From the NCBI GenBank assembly GCA_002633005.1, contig NMRA01000582.1, positions 164,610 through 228,609 of the forward strand: 64,000 nt of DNA. The letters run 5' to 3'. This document shows positions 38,224 to 48,921 of this stretch, piece by piece. Below the pieces are notes generated by a model. That model was not told the DNA's origin. It searched no databases and saw only the letters and a program-made list of their open reading frames with translations. The translations under genes and the position numbers were made by a program. Each line of letters starts with the position of its first letter. Within the stretch, counting starts at the first letter, position 1. Source of the DNA: Phoronis australis. Its lineage: Eukaryota; Phoronida; Phoronidae.

Positions 38224-38855
38224 AGCGCGCTAATCCTGAACGCGCGTTCAAAGGAATGCTGTGTCTGAAGGAGGGGTATGTCGGCACGAAGAAGGTCTCG
38301 GTATTGAGAGACACAGGCTGCACAACCATTGTGGTTCGGTCAAGTCTAGTTGAACCAGGAGATATGACCTGCCGGAAGTGGTCATGCGAGTTGGCGGACT
38401 CTACCAAGAGATGGCTGCCTGTCGCAAAGATCAACATCAAGACACCGTACTACACAGGAGAAGTGTTTGCGATGTGCATGGAGCGTCCAGTGGCCGATTT
38501 GATTATCGGGAACGTACCTGATGCCTTGAACCCAGGAGATGTTGAGCGACAGCAGAGAGCAACAACTGCCAACGAGGATAGTACAGGCAATAGCCTTGTG
38601 GAGAGTCCGAAAGATGACTCTCAAGAGGGTACTACTTCTCAAGAGAAGAAGCAAGTGACCTCAACTCTAGAGGGAGGAGAGGTGGCCGACATGTCGGTAA
38701 AAACAGATCCTGATGAATCCAGCAGGGAAGCGGTAGCAGTGACTACCAGGGCTCAAGCAGAGCAACAAAAGGCAGACATTAAACCGTTAGCTGTGTCTCC
38801 AACCATACAACAGGTGGGACTAAAGCAGTTCAAAGAAGCCCAGCATGAAGATTAA
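38016..38855 (+). CDS. pol: Nucleocapsid and aspartic protease region of the same gypsy element
   Basis: This frame overlaps the end of gag, shifted by -1. It has no ATG near its start (GTG at 38016), so it depends on a frameshift or a sequence indel. It encodes a zinc knuckle, CFFSHKTGHLARECRK (38097-38145), whose second cysteine is serine, then a retropepsin: VSVLRDTGCTTIVVRSSLV (38300-38350, catalytic DTG), a flap-like region, and VADLIIGNVPDALNPGDVE (38490-38550, the IIG motif). An acidic, serine/threonine-rich spacer follows to the stop. The reverse transcriptase is missing: the contig ends at 38983. Confidence 0.75.
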   Translation: MEKVPRATSQDTDNQRVDQKENDLAQERCFFSHKTGHLARECRKRTQGMQHQKSAAVNHRGSQSKEDSVKRANPERAFKGMLCLKEGYVGTKKVSVLRDTGCTTIVVRSSLVEPGDMTCRKWSCELADSTKRWLPVAKINIKTPYYTGEVFAMCMERPVADLIIGNVPDALNPGDVERQQRATTANEDSTGNSLVESPKDDSQEGTTSQEKKQVTSTLEGGEVADMSVKTDPDESSREAVAVTTRAQAEQQKADIKPLAVSPTIQQVGLKQFKEAQHED

Positions 38856-38982
38856 TCAATGAAAAAGTTATGGGAGCAAGCTGAAGCCAAAGTTAAGCGA
38901 CAGACCAAAGGCAAGGGGTCATATGTGATGGAGATTCAGAGAGGAATACTCAATCGGATATTCAAGAAGAGAGATGGTGACG

Positions 38983-38983
38983 N
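38983..38983. other. Assembly gap (single n)
   Basis: Gypsy pol sequence stops and LINE sequence begins. The missing part must include the rest of pol, the 3' LTR and some 150 bases of the interrupted LINE. Confidence 0.8.
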
Positions 38984-40330
38984 AACACATAACTTGGAAT
39001 CTTTAAGCAAAATATTAACCCAATCTCTGGACTTTTCGCCAAAATTAAATAAATTCAGCGTTTTTTAATGAAACGCCCGGATATCGAATCAAACGGTTTC
39101 TCAAAATCTATAAGTAACAGTAGACCAGGTATGTTTTCCTGAAATGTATAATGCATAATATCATACAGTAAACGCGTATTTTCACCGATGAATCTGCCAA
39201 CCATAAAGCCCTTCTGGTTGTCACTTATTAATTTGTTCAAAACCATCTTTATACGTTGGGCTATAACAACTGAAAAAAGTTTATAGCATGTATTCAAAAG
39301 GGATATTGGCCTCCACTTTCTTAGCAGGTTGCGTGATTGATCTTTTTCGGAATAAGTGTTATTATACCCTGCTTCTGCGGCTGTGCAAGGTAGCTACTGA
39401 GAGTCGCAATTAGCGCCCTGTAAACAAGAAACCGATATCTTTCCAAAAAACTTAAAAAAATTCTGGAGGAAAGCCGTCTGAACCCGGTGACTTATTATTT
39501 TTCATTTTCTTAAGTACGCCTTCAACCTCCTCCATAGTCACATCTTGGTCAGGTAAAGTACTCTCAGCATGCAACAGTCCAGGCACAATAAATGTGCCCA
39601 GATAATCGTGACGATTAATATTGTCGACTTCTGCATCTTTACATTTGTAAAGGTCACAATAGAAGGTCATGAACATTAATATTGTCAAGTTCTGCATCTT
39701 TACATTTGTAAAGGTCACAATAGAAGGTCATGAACATTAATATTGTCAAGTTCTGCATCTTTACATTTGTAAAGGTCACAATAGAAGGTCCGTATTGACT
39801 TCAGTATATCATTCTGATCACATAATGTTTGACCGTTTGTATCAGTTAAACTGTTTGTGTTCTTCTGAACAAAATTCTTCTTCTCAAGTCCACAAGAATA
39901 TTTTCTTGGCTTCTCGCCATTTTCAATGGAGCAAGCACGTGATGTTATGAGAGAGCCTATAAGCTCGTGTGCTCGGAGTTCCTGTTGCTGAGATTGTTGA
40001 TTCTTGTAAATATTACTCAAAATATCATCATGGTGATGATCCAAAAAATCATGCAATAATTGAATTTGGAGCTCGAAAAGGGCTTTCTTAGCAGATATCT
40101 GTTTTTTCCTCAAGAAACAATAGCAAATTTCCCCACTTTCATCAAAAGGAAATCAAGGAATAAATTGCTTTCAATAGTGAGTTCACCATCCGGTATCTGA
40201 TTTATGTTGTCAAAATTGTTATCATTTATAAACGAGTACAAAAACAAAAATAAGTACAACCATTCATTCACGCATGCACACCTCATGAGAGACCATTCTC
40301 TTTTCTCGTATAAAGTAAACAACTGCTACA
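38984..40330 (-). pseudogene. L1/Tx1-like LINE ORF2, N-terminal reverse transcriptase half (minus strand)
   Basis: Right to left: a spacer with AKKALFELQIQLLHDFLDHH (40080-40020), GEKPRKYSCGLEKKNF, ILKSIRTFYCDLYKCKDAEL (39795-39735), KKMKNNKSPGSDGFPPEFF (39510-39455), VVIAQRIKMVLNKLISDNQK (39270-39215), GLLLLIDFEKPFDSIS (39140-39090), and after a one-base shift LNLFNFGEKSRDWVNILLKD (39050-38990). It stops at the gap where the missing segment up to YADN would follow. With the 34620-36427 fragment it forms one element interrupted by the gypsy insertion. It carries a 61-bp tandem triplication near 39629. Confidence 0.8.
39629..39790. repeat. 61-bp tandem repeat, ~2.7 copies
   Basis: The motif starting TTCTGCATCTTTACATTTGT begins at 39629, 39690 and 39751, period 61. 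The copies are almost identical (one C/A change in the flank), so the expansion is recent. As 61 is not a multiple of three, it breaks the LINE frame and makes the FYCDLYKCKDAE segment appear three times. Confidence 0.95.
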
Positions 40331-40394
40331 TAGAGTTAACGTGAGCAAAATTTTCCCATTTCGCAAAGAAGCTGTATTATACAATTTGTTATGC

Positions 40395-41400
40395 AATTTA
40401 TTTTTCAGTATTACAGTACTCATAAGTATATGTAACAAACTTGTGAAAATTAGGTATATTTTTGCGACATCTGTCCTTGTAAATGTACTGTTTGGCTAGT
40501 AGAAGCAAAATGTTAAGTAGAAAATCATGAGTCTCATGAAGTCCAAGAATAACACGTTCGTACGACAGACAGTTGGGAAGCTGAATGAGACACTTTTGAA
40601 GTAGCTTTCCGAATTCCTTCCAGAAATCTTGTTCAAGGCGACATTTCCCCACAAAGGTGTGACAGCGTCTCTAGAGCTTTATTACAAAAGGAACATAAAT
40701 TAGAATCCCGAACACGTATTTGACTAAAACGATATTTTTTGCAATAATCCTGTGTAGTATTCTAAATTGGAACCCTCTAATGTTGGGATCCTTTGTAATT
40801 TCATAAGGCAATGTGTATATTTTTCTCCAATCCTAACTCTATTTCCCATTTACACTCTGACTTAGAAGGTTTCTTAATGTCATTAAAGACTGAACAAATA
40901 ATTATGTCTACAACCCTTCAAATCTTTCCGTAAGTGAATAATTGCTCAAAGCATGCAAGAAGAGTAGACATTAATTCTTTTAAATTTATTTTGAAATAGA
41001 CTTTTTTGAAACCTTCTTAGAACAGAAACAACACCATTACATTAAACAAAAACGGTTTTTACATAGAACTCATTTTCATATGGTTCAAACTAACGAAATC
41101 ACCATCAGAGTTATAAAAATCTCTAATAAATCTTACGCTATTTACAAAACAATGCTTATAAAAATTACGTGCACCTCCAATCGCCAGGTTACTATTAAAC
41201 CACAAAGGTCGATTCAAAAAGTCCTCAATACAATTATTTTCTTGTAGAAAGATGTCATACTTCCAAATACGTCGCGCCAGTAGGAATTGCCAATTGGAGT
41301 TAACTTCGACTTAATAAAGTCATCTCCAAATGTAGCAAAATTCTTTAAGAACGGGTAGAGCGATTACAGTATTTTACCACTTTTAGACGCAGGGCTTTCA
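40395..41400 (-). pseudogene. C-terminal fragment of a second L1/Tx1-like LINE (minus strand)
   Basis: Right to left: NRPLWFNSNLAIGGARNFYK (41215-41155) with FIRDFYNSDGDFVSL (41130-41085), a zinc-binding region in decayed form (40740-40690), and a terminal domain with QDFWKEFGKLLQ, RVILGLHETHDFLLNILLLL and AKQYIYKDRCRKNIPNFHKF (40640-40440). It is the same part of the protein as 34900-35800 but clearly divergent, so a different insertion. It abuts the 5' end of the neighbouring LINE fragment. Confidence 0.75.
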
Positions 41401-42130
41401 AGATATCTACGGGACATGGCGAGTTTTGAAGCTTTGCTGAAAGAATGTATGAATTTTGTATATTTTATTGTGAACTGTGGGCCGGTGGCTTCTTGTTTAA
41501 ATAAAGTTTTTGTCACTGTGTAACCGTGTAGGTGTTAGTTGGTATCAGGTGACTTATAAGCTCACGAGGCAGGGAATGTGTACAGTGTAAATTTGTTTAT
41601 TTTTTGTTTTGTATTTTGCGATGCAACCATGTCACTATTACAAAAATAAATATTACAAGTTTCCAACAAATACCACGCTTATTCTAATCGCCAGTATACG
41701 AGAAGCCAGCGACAAAAATCCCAGATCATACCAAGTGCATGGGAAGATGGCGACTGGAAAGAGCCACGCCACTAGCGATCCTACTGGCGAAATAAATGTG
41801 CAAGTCATGTTGACGTTCAAACTTCAATTCCATGCCTAATGCTTTTAACGGGGATCGGTAATATTGTATAGTTGGCATTTTGTGAAGCAATTGACAATTG
41901 TTCGACATGATCCTACTCCTACCATCACCAAATATAAACTGTATTTCTATGTAAATCGCCATTAGACCAACGGTGCAAAATGCAATGGAAATAAACACCA
42001 AAAAGTCTTAGAAGCTTATCTCCTGCAAACATAACAGGTAATACGCTTGAATTGTTAAGTAAGAGTTCCTAATTTTTTTCTACGTTCGAGTTCAAGACGC
42101 CTAATTTATTTATTAAATGAAAACTCGTTG
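41401..42130. other. Unassigned region with a possible first exon
   Basis: Mostly plain AT-rich sequence. At 41747 an ATG lies in AAGATGGCGAC, a YY1-like start-site motif, and opens 30 codons (MATGKSHATSDPTGEINVQV and on) to a stop at 41839. Such starts are common in animal first exons, but no donor or downstream exon could be matched. Confidence 0.3.
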
Positions 42131-42755
42131 TCCTAGGCTTGAATAGGTTTCACGTACGCTGTTTCTGGAAAGGCATAACATATTTTAAAGTAGTTGCCCT
42201 CGATTCTAATCAAATGTAAAATATTAAAACTGTCTACGTCCTGTGACGAACGTGTAGTATATCGTGCGTTTCTCACCGGCATCCTGATCTGAACTACACC
42301 TGCGGACACAAATAGAACGATGTATGCCTGATAATAAGGCATTGTCTATTTCCTAGAATTCCTGATTTGCAGAAATTACCAGGCCCTGGGAATTAAAAAT
42401 ATCTGAACACCCTATTTGTCATAAAATGTGAGGTTTTATTTCAGTGCATGGCGGTCTAAAAGAGGCTCCACATTTTCAAAGTGTCAATTCAAATTGCAAT
42501 ACAATAGTGCTGAATTACCATCAATAGTCTTTTACGTGACGAATGTGTAGTATGTCTTGCATTTTTTCACCTTCAACCCGATCTGATTTACACCTTGTGG
42601 CACAAAAAACAGAACGCTGTATGTCTGATATCTGAATAAGGCATTGTCCATTTCCTAGAACTCCAGGTGTTCAGAAATTACCAGGCCCTGTGAATTGTAA
42701 AAAAAGTCCTGAACACCCTATTTATCATAAAATGTGACGTTTTATTTCAATGCAT
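42131..42755 (+). repeat. Two ~300-bp direct repeats next to foldback copy 2
   Basis: The blocks starting at about 42240 and 42535 share, in order, TGACGAA(C/T)GTGTAGTAT, ACAGAACG/ATAGAACG, AATAAGGCATTGTC, AGAAATTACCAGGCCCTG and CACCCTATTT(G/A)TCATAAAATGTGA (42410 and 42717). The second repeat runs directly into the foldback repeat. They look like tandem duplication of the element's outer part. Confidence 0.7.
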
Positions 42756-44195
42756 GGTGGCCTAAAAGTGACTCCACATTTTTAAAGTGTCAATTCGAAT
42801 TGCAATCCAACATTGCTGATTTGCCAGTCTTTTGCGTCTCTATTTTTTCCTTCCAACAAGAACTAGTTGCTGCAATTGTATTCATACGCCAATCTGAATA
42901 AAAAGTCGCGCATGAAAGAACAACGTTCATAATTGATCGGCTTACCGTCGAGTCCAAGCAAGCTTAAATAATGGGCCTGGAAGCTCTAAGAACGTCAAAC
43001 ATTTGACCAGCTCAGGGCTAAGTGCACTTGCAAATCTACAAAAATCTTCACTTCATCTGTGTCAGTATCGCGATTGTTATGCATGCAAAAAGTGGAGACG
43101 TGATTTGAAGGTAAAGTACAAAAGCTTGGTCTTGCTGTATTAGAAATGTATGGCGTCGTTTGAAGATTTACACAAGATAGGTTTCGCAAAGCGAGATGAA
43201 CGTGAATTATCAAGCATACTTAATTGGGGTCAGGGTGTCCAGTTATTGTAGACCTAGTACATGTAAGCTAGTTTACAAAAAACTTAAAAGTCACTCTGCC
43301 AATACAACTTCTTTTACGTGAAAAAGTCGTGTCTACGAGCTTCCGTGAGTAATAGTCAAGTCTTAAAATGCAAAATTTATTTGCAGTTTAAAATAAATAG
43401 ATGCATAGATGCCGGTGTGTGCTGGATATTTTCGAACTAAAATGGGTTTTTAACAGGTATAATCTTGTGTTGTTAAATTTTTTCATGCTTCTATTTTATT
43501 TTAAACTCCAAATAAATAAAATTCGCATTTTAGCAGTTGATCATTTTTCACTGGAGGTCGTAGAAACGACTTTTTCACATTCAACATATGTTTCTTTCTA
43601 GTGGATATGTACTGCCATAACTGGACACCCTGAGCTCACTTATTCACGTTTACTTTCACACTCGCGTAAAAATTAAGCATTTTTGTTACTGTAGCGTGAA
43701 TCGGCACGCGCAATTACGTATGCGTCATAATTCACATTCACGTCGGTTTGCAAAATCTCTCTAGTATCTACGACTAAATTTACGGCCACTCTACTTTTCA
43801 CAACAAAACCTAACAGAAAGCCTGTTAGTTTTGATCTCAAGGATACCAGTTTTTGTTTCAAAATCGTTTTAAGGAACGTAAGTGGGTTTGAGTAATGTGG
43901 AAGTACATTCAGTTTTCAGTTTCAAAATCGTCTTTTTGGAACTGCTCCCGGCCTAGGATTGAGTAGTGTGAAGCGTCAGTTTTGGTTTCAAAATCGTTCA
44001 CCTAGAAATACCTCGGTATTGTGTAGTGGACGAACCTCAGATTTAGCGCTGTAACAAATCAATGATATTTCAAGGTAGCATGACAAACCATGTTTGGGTT
44101 CAAAATCACATCCCTGGCTTTCTTATTTACAGACGTTTAAGTACTTCACTAGTCAGAGAGGCATGTCATGTGCCACTATGTTTACATATGATGTT
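42750..44195. repeat. Dispersed foldback repeat, copy 2
   Basis: Collinear with 294-2260. The inverted arms are at about 43160-43400 and 43480-43770 with only about 80 bases between them, against about 410 in copy 1. Shared blocks include ACGTGAAAAAGTCG (43317), AACTGGACACCCTGAGCTCA (43619), TTGGAACTGCTCCCGGCCTA (43936) and GGCATGTCATGTGCCACTAT (44160). Divergence from copy 1 is moderate, so the insertions are old. Confidence 0.7.
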
Positions 44196-44447
44196 AAATC
44201 TATGTGTAACTATTTTCTTCCAGGAATTCCTCAGTTTTAAAATACCTATTCTTTAGTATGTATATTTTTATTAATATTCCTACATGATTTGTTGATTGCT
44301 GTATATATTTTTGCATTACCATTTCTTCATATTTTAGTATTTATCATTGTTTACCGTTTCTTTATATTTTAGTATTTATCATTGTTTATACTATCTGCAT
44401 GTACGTCCATTTTAAGTTTAAAAACTCTTGATTATGAATGGTCGTTA

Positions 44448-44880
44448 GGGGAAGTGTCGCCGTAAAATTACGCCGCAAATAATTACTTTACGCCGAAACT
44501 AATTACTTTACGCCGGAAATTGTTACTTTTCGCCGGTACTTTACGCTGCAAACAATTGCTTTACGTCGTTAAAATACGCTTCAAATAATTACTTTACGCC
44601 ATCAAATTATGCCGCAAATTATTACTTTACGCCGCAAATTATTACTTTTCGTCGTTAAATTACGCTGCAAATAATTACTTTACGCCGCAAAGAATTGCTG
44701 TACGCCGCAAATAATTACGCCTCTAGCACGTAATGTAATGGCATCAAGTAATTCAAATAATTATTTTATGCCTTAAATAATTACTTAACGCAGCAAATGA
44801 TTACTTTACGCCGCCAAAATAATTTGTACTACTAATGAGAATTAATTTACGCTCATAATTTTACGGCGACACTTTCCCCC
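44448..44880. mobile_element. Inverted-repeat element with TTTACGCCGCAAATAATTAC core array
   Basis: Ends GGGGAAGTGTCGCCGTAAAA (44448) and, inverted, GGGGGAAAGTGTCGCCGTAA (to 44880) form terminal inverted repeats. The interior is about a dozen degenerate 22-30-base units of the type TTACTTTACGCCGCAAATAA. The units resemble the inner part of the terminal repeat (CGCCGTAAAATTACGCCGC), as if it had been amplified inward. Non-coding. Confidence 0.75.
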
Positions 44881-45465
44881 AACGGTCTAAAATACTTCAG
44901 CTCTTGATTATTTTTATCTTATTAGTTGTAGAGCATGTAGTTTGAATTTCTTGATGTAGTCTTCGTGTGAAGTTTGAACAGTGTCTCTTTTAGCTTTTTT
45001 AGCTGAGAGGTGTTGTAAACAACAATCATATCATCTACTACATAATAACAATAATAATACTGCGTAGTAATAGTAATATCGATAATGTTGACAATAATTA
45101 CAGATATGCATATAATGACCATGGTAAAAACCGTGCAACACCTCGAGTTACTAGGAGACCTCTTGCCTAAACATTTTTGTAGCACCAACTTGCTGTGCAA
45201 AAATCTTTTGTACAGCATACGCTTTCACTTTCACTTTGACGATCAGTTTGTTTAAGTTTGAGTGTATTCATTAGGCACTATGTGGTTGCCGTATTCTGAG
45301 CAAGTTTATTCATTTATTTAATTTAGCTTTAATTTAATTTATAAATATCAATGTAAATAGTATTCATTTAATATAACTTAATTTTGTCTAACTTAATTTA
45401 ATATAATTTATTGTTGTGAGAGGACCATGCTGTATATTAGCCTTTTATTAAAGTATTATTGTTGT
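44881..45465. other. Unassigned AT-rich sequence
   Basis: No exon or repeat end recognised. AT-rich runs of TTTAATTTAA type near 45310-45415. Confidence 0.4.
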
Positions 45466-45590
45466 TGTCGTTGTCGTTATTATCAATATCATTGTCATGG
45501 TTATTGCTATTGTTATTGTTATTATTGTTATAATTATTGTTATTATTATGATTATTATTAGTGTTATTGTTATTATTAAGCGTCACTGCA
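45466..45590 (+). repeat. (TTR)n / (ATT)n microsatellite tract
   Basis: An imperfect trinucleotide tract of TTG, TTA, ATT and TCA units. It gives a long asparagine run on the minus strand, which is not a gene. Confidence 0.9.
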
Positions 45591-45751
45591 AGAAGGGCGG
45601 CTAACTCTGTTGCAAATACACGGCAATATCTCGCGGAGCCTTGAGAGATCTTTCTTTCCAGTGAGACACTAGCGATCTGAACGCTGCCCGGGAGTGGTTC
45701 TTTTGTAATGAACGGGGTGGGTATTGTCAGATTCTGTTCAGCGGCTATCGC

Positions 45752-45889
45752 CAAGGGCGGATCCAGGATTTTGAGTTGGGGGCAGGATTTTGCCCATTAG
45801 ACATTCGCACCCCCGCACTGCCAATCGGAATCTGAGATAATTTTAAGGAGTGGCAAGTCCCCCTTGACCCTCCTCTAAATCCGCCACTG
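45752..45889. mobile_element. hAT-type MITE copy
   Basis: AGGGCGGATCCAGGATTTTG at the left, AAATCCGCCACTG at the right, and the family interior (GACATTCGCACCCCCGCACT). Same orientation as the copy at 23140. Confidence 0.7.
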
Positions 45890-46620
45890 AACATTATCGA
45901 CATCATAAAAATATCAGTTAGAGAGAAAACAGTTTCATTTCTGTTTATCAAAGGCAAGATTCGTGAATAGTGCGGCTGTCTATGCGGGAGTCATATGGTC
46001 TCATAAAAACCTTCGTTTTTTTGCTTCTCCTGGTTTTAGAAAGTGAAAGTTAATCTATTTCCTAAAAGCTAAAGCTCTCGAAAACACGTGCTCCACAGGT
46101 GATCCATAAAAAGTACCAGATCAGTTTTCAGGTCGCTTAATTGTTTAGATTAAGGATGTTTTCCGAATCTTGAATCAAAAACCTATTGTTGCAGGGAAAC
46201 TAAAATCGAACACCGGATCGATTCCTGCATGTTCCCGAATGGATTAATTAGTTCTTAGCAAACGATTTTCGTTACCTATACACAGTATTATTGAATATTA
46301 TGAACACTTTAGTTTACATTTAATAATTACATTTTCAGACTATGAGTGCAATGTGAATAAAAATGTCAGTCTTTGAAACATTTTAAGTATGAGATACTTC
46401 AGAAATATGAAAGACAATCTTTGGAGTTCGAGACTTGATGAAATGTTATTTCGTACAGTAATTAACCAATATGAACGTTGAAAAGACTGCTGCATAACAA
46501 TAGCACAATATGCTCGTTGCTCGGCAACAGTAAACAGAACTAGTTGATTGGTGGAATATCTATGTTGAAAGACATATAAAATCAATGGATCTAATAACGG
46601 TCTCTTATTAAACGATAGAC
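45890..46620. other. Unassigned sequence
   Basis: No supported feature. Open frames on both strands are short and without motifs. Confidence 0.4.
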
Positions 46621-46900
46621 AAGATTTTACGAGTTGCCACAAGGTTTTGATTTATTTTTAATCCACCAACTCAACTTTTCCAAAATAGTCGGTCTTAGTC
46701 TTACAATCATGGTTTTTCTAGGGACACTAATGATTATTTCCACCATTGCCACTAATAAGTGGCCAGAACGCATGGCTTTAGAGATCGTAATTCCCCGATT
46801 TACACAGCGTTCTGATGCAGAAAAAAATCGGTTTGATTTGAATTTAATTGTCTTGTTCACCAAACTCGGTTCCAGTAACATTAAACTGGAAGCTTAAATG
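46621..46900 (+). other. Open frame with one hydrophobic segment, unrecognised
   Basis: A plus-strand frame (46619-46897) contains a predicted membrane span, VGLSLTIMVFLGTLMIISTI, followed by ATNKWPERM and a charged tail. The overall look is of a single-pass or tetraspan first segment, but the start would be an internal ATG (near 46709) and no splice sites support it. A similarly open minus-strand frame overlaps. Chance is a fair explanation. Confidence 0.2.
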
Positions 46901-47894
46901 AATTGTGCCAATTCAGGGGTGCATAAAGGGAGCCGGACATACTCTCCTCAATGAATTGCGGGCTTCAGGGATGAACCAAGGCCGGGCGGCAGTCCAGAGA
47001 AGAATCATAGCGAAACATGGACAAGAAAGAAAATTCAAGAAAAACTTTGTCAGCCACCAGTGCTTGATTTACCTTTAAGGGCTCTGACCAAGACATCGAC
47101 CTTACTTTTGAAGCATGGATCGTCTATTTGCACTTGAAAACGTGAACTTTATCATTCATATAATGAATTTTCAAAGTGCAACTTCTGCAGAGCATGTTAA
47201 TTCATTGTATTTTTTAAATTCCAGAAGACAATTTTAAGGAATGTTAAACTGTATTTCTCTTTTAATTAATACTGGAGCCATCTGTCGCATCCCTTGTGAT
47301 TATTCTCGAGACTGTTTATAACTTGATAAAAATTGAAAACCTGGCATATAGCATTCAATTGCTGCTCATTGCCTTTTTTCGGAAATTTACTTTCATTTCA
47401 CTTATTTGCACTCGAGGGCATGGGCCCACAGTACATATACAACAGAGAATGTTTTTATTGATTAGTTCGTAAGATGCCACTCACGGAGAGAGTGCCCGAT
47501 AGTTTCGGAGTGACATCTTCATGTAAATACTAAAATCGACAGATTCATAAATATTTTTGAAGCTGCTAAGAACTGGTTATGATTCAGTGACTTAAGTTGC
47601 AGGCTGAAGTAAAGAAAATCACCCGTTCCTCAAATAAACAACATACACTTAACGAAATTTACCTATCTGAAAAACAGTAAAAAATACAAATGAAATTCGA
47701 AATGTTTTACAGTGTGCCTCACCCGTATTCACCTCCACCTATGTCGTACAAGAGGGGGGGGTCGATACAAAATTTGCAACATCGGGAGAATGGGAAGGTG
47801 GTGGCGACGGGATATGATATTTACCTTCTTATGGGTGTGCACCGTGAAAGTTATATTAGTTGAGCCCATGACTTTCACAAACTCGAATTAGTTG
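46901..47894. other. Unassigned sequence
   Basis: No exon, RNA or element end recognised in this kilobase. Confidence 0.4.
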
Positions 47895-48056
47895 CAGGGC
47901 GGATCCAGGATTTTGAGCTGGGGGGGGCCAGGGCAGAGTATTAGCCAGGGTTTTGCCTGTCATTCGCAGACATTCGCACGCCCGAACTGTCAAATGGAAT
48001 CTGGGAGAATTTTAGGGGAGCGATGGCTCCGTTGGCCTCCCTCTAAGTCTGCCACT
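47895..48056. mobile_element. hAT-type MITE copy
   Basis: CAGGGCGGATCCAGGATTTT at the left, TAAGTCTGCCACT at the right, and the family interior (GACATTCGCACGCCCGAACT). About 160 bp. The gap at 48080 lies 24 bases beyond. Confidence 0.7.
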
Positions 48057-48079
48057 ATTCGCAAACAGAAGTGTCACTT

Positions 48080-48080
48080 N
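48080..48080. other. Assembly gap (single n)
   Basis: Lies between the MITE and a (TG)n tract, a usual place for assembly failure. Confidence 0.7.
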
Positions 48081-48093
48081 TACATATATGTGC

Positions 48094-48130
48094 GAGTGTG
48101 TGTGTGTGTGTGTGCATGTATGTATGTATG
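48094..48130 (+). repeat. (TG)n / (TATG)n microsatellite
   Basis: A run of TG dinucleotides from 48096 followed by several TATG units. Confidence 0.9.
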
Positions 48131-48351
48131 AATGTATATATGTATGCAAGTATTTCTGAATGTAAATTTTGTAGGGGCAAATATAATCTATTAGATTGCA
48201 TTTCTATAATTTTATAGTTAAACCAAGTTGCCTGTATCAAAAAATGCCATGCACCTTTTTTAAGTGTTCATGTGCAACTCATTTGATAAACTGCACGTAC
48301 TTAACATAGTATATATGTGGAGCTTTTATTCTTTTCAGGGACCAATCTAAA

Positions 48352-48921
48352 ATGGATGACAGCGAAAACGTAACTCAGGGGCCGTATGGTAAATATCACA
48401 TTTGTCGAAACCTCGAACGAAATTCTAATTCTCCATGTCCCATGAAACACGTTACCATTACTGGACTTCTTACCCCTCCTTCTAACGATTACGTTGAGTC
48501 TACTTGCTCACGCCCTAATACTTTCTTCGTGTTTTCATTCCTGTGTCTAACCCTAAACAATGGTGCAGTGGGGTGTGGACGCACGTATACGCTCCTTCTC
48601 ATTTTTAACCTTACATATACTCACTGTAATCTAAGTGTAAATTTACCGTATTCATACTATGGGCGGTGGAGCTTTTCGTCACACAAATTGAAGTGGGAAG
48701 GATGGACAGAGTTGTTTAAAGAACTATTTGCAATCACTGTAGCCATATACACATTGTTGGTTCTCATGTGTTTTCTGATCGAGCAAATAATGTATCGTTG
48801 CATTGGTGAAATGAGTCGAAAGTTCACATCACAGCGGTCGATGCTTAGCTCAACGCCGAGTCGCATTGGGCAACTTGGCCAAAATCCCAAGTCTCCAAAA
48901 GTAAAAATCACAGGCCACTAA
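48352..48921 (+). CDS. Hypothetical membrane protein, 189 residues
   Basis: An ATG in good context (AAAATGG) shortly after a strong acceptor (TTATTCTTTTCAG at 48328-48340), then 189 codons to a TAA. It encodes an N-terminal region with several cysteines and N-glycosylation-type sites (NVT, NLT, NLS), a hydrophobic stretch (NTFFVFSFLCLTL), a further one (YTLLLIFNLTY), and a clear membrane span, ELFAITVAIYTLLVLMCFLI, then a basic cytoplasmic-type tail rich in serine and lysine (SQRSMLSSTPSRIGQ). This is consistent with a 2-3 pass membrane protein. I do not recognise the family. The acceptor suggests an upstream untranslated exon. It could still be a fortuitous frame. Confidence 0.45.
   Translation: MDDSENVTQGPYGKYHICRNLERNSNSPCPMKHVTITGLLTPPSNDYVESTCSRPNTFFVFSFLCLTLNNGAVGCGRTYTLLLIFNLTYTHCNLSVNLPYSYYGRWSFSSHKLKWEGWTELFKELFAITVAIYTLLVLMCFLIEQIMYRCIGEMSRKFTSQRSMLSSTPSRIGQLGQNPKSPKVKITGH

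Noticed and set aside
45437-45754. Minus-strand frame with a long asparagine run
   Set aside because: Product of the (TTR)n microsatellite; no splice sites or motifs.
46619-46897. Plus-strand frame with a membrane-span-like segment as a real exon
   Set aside because: No acceptor or donor, no ATG at the start, and an equally open frame on the other strand.
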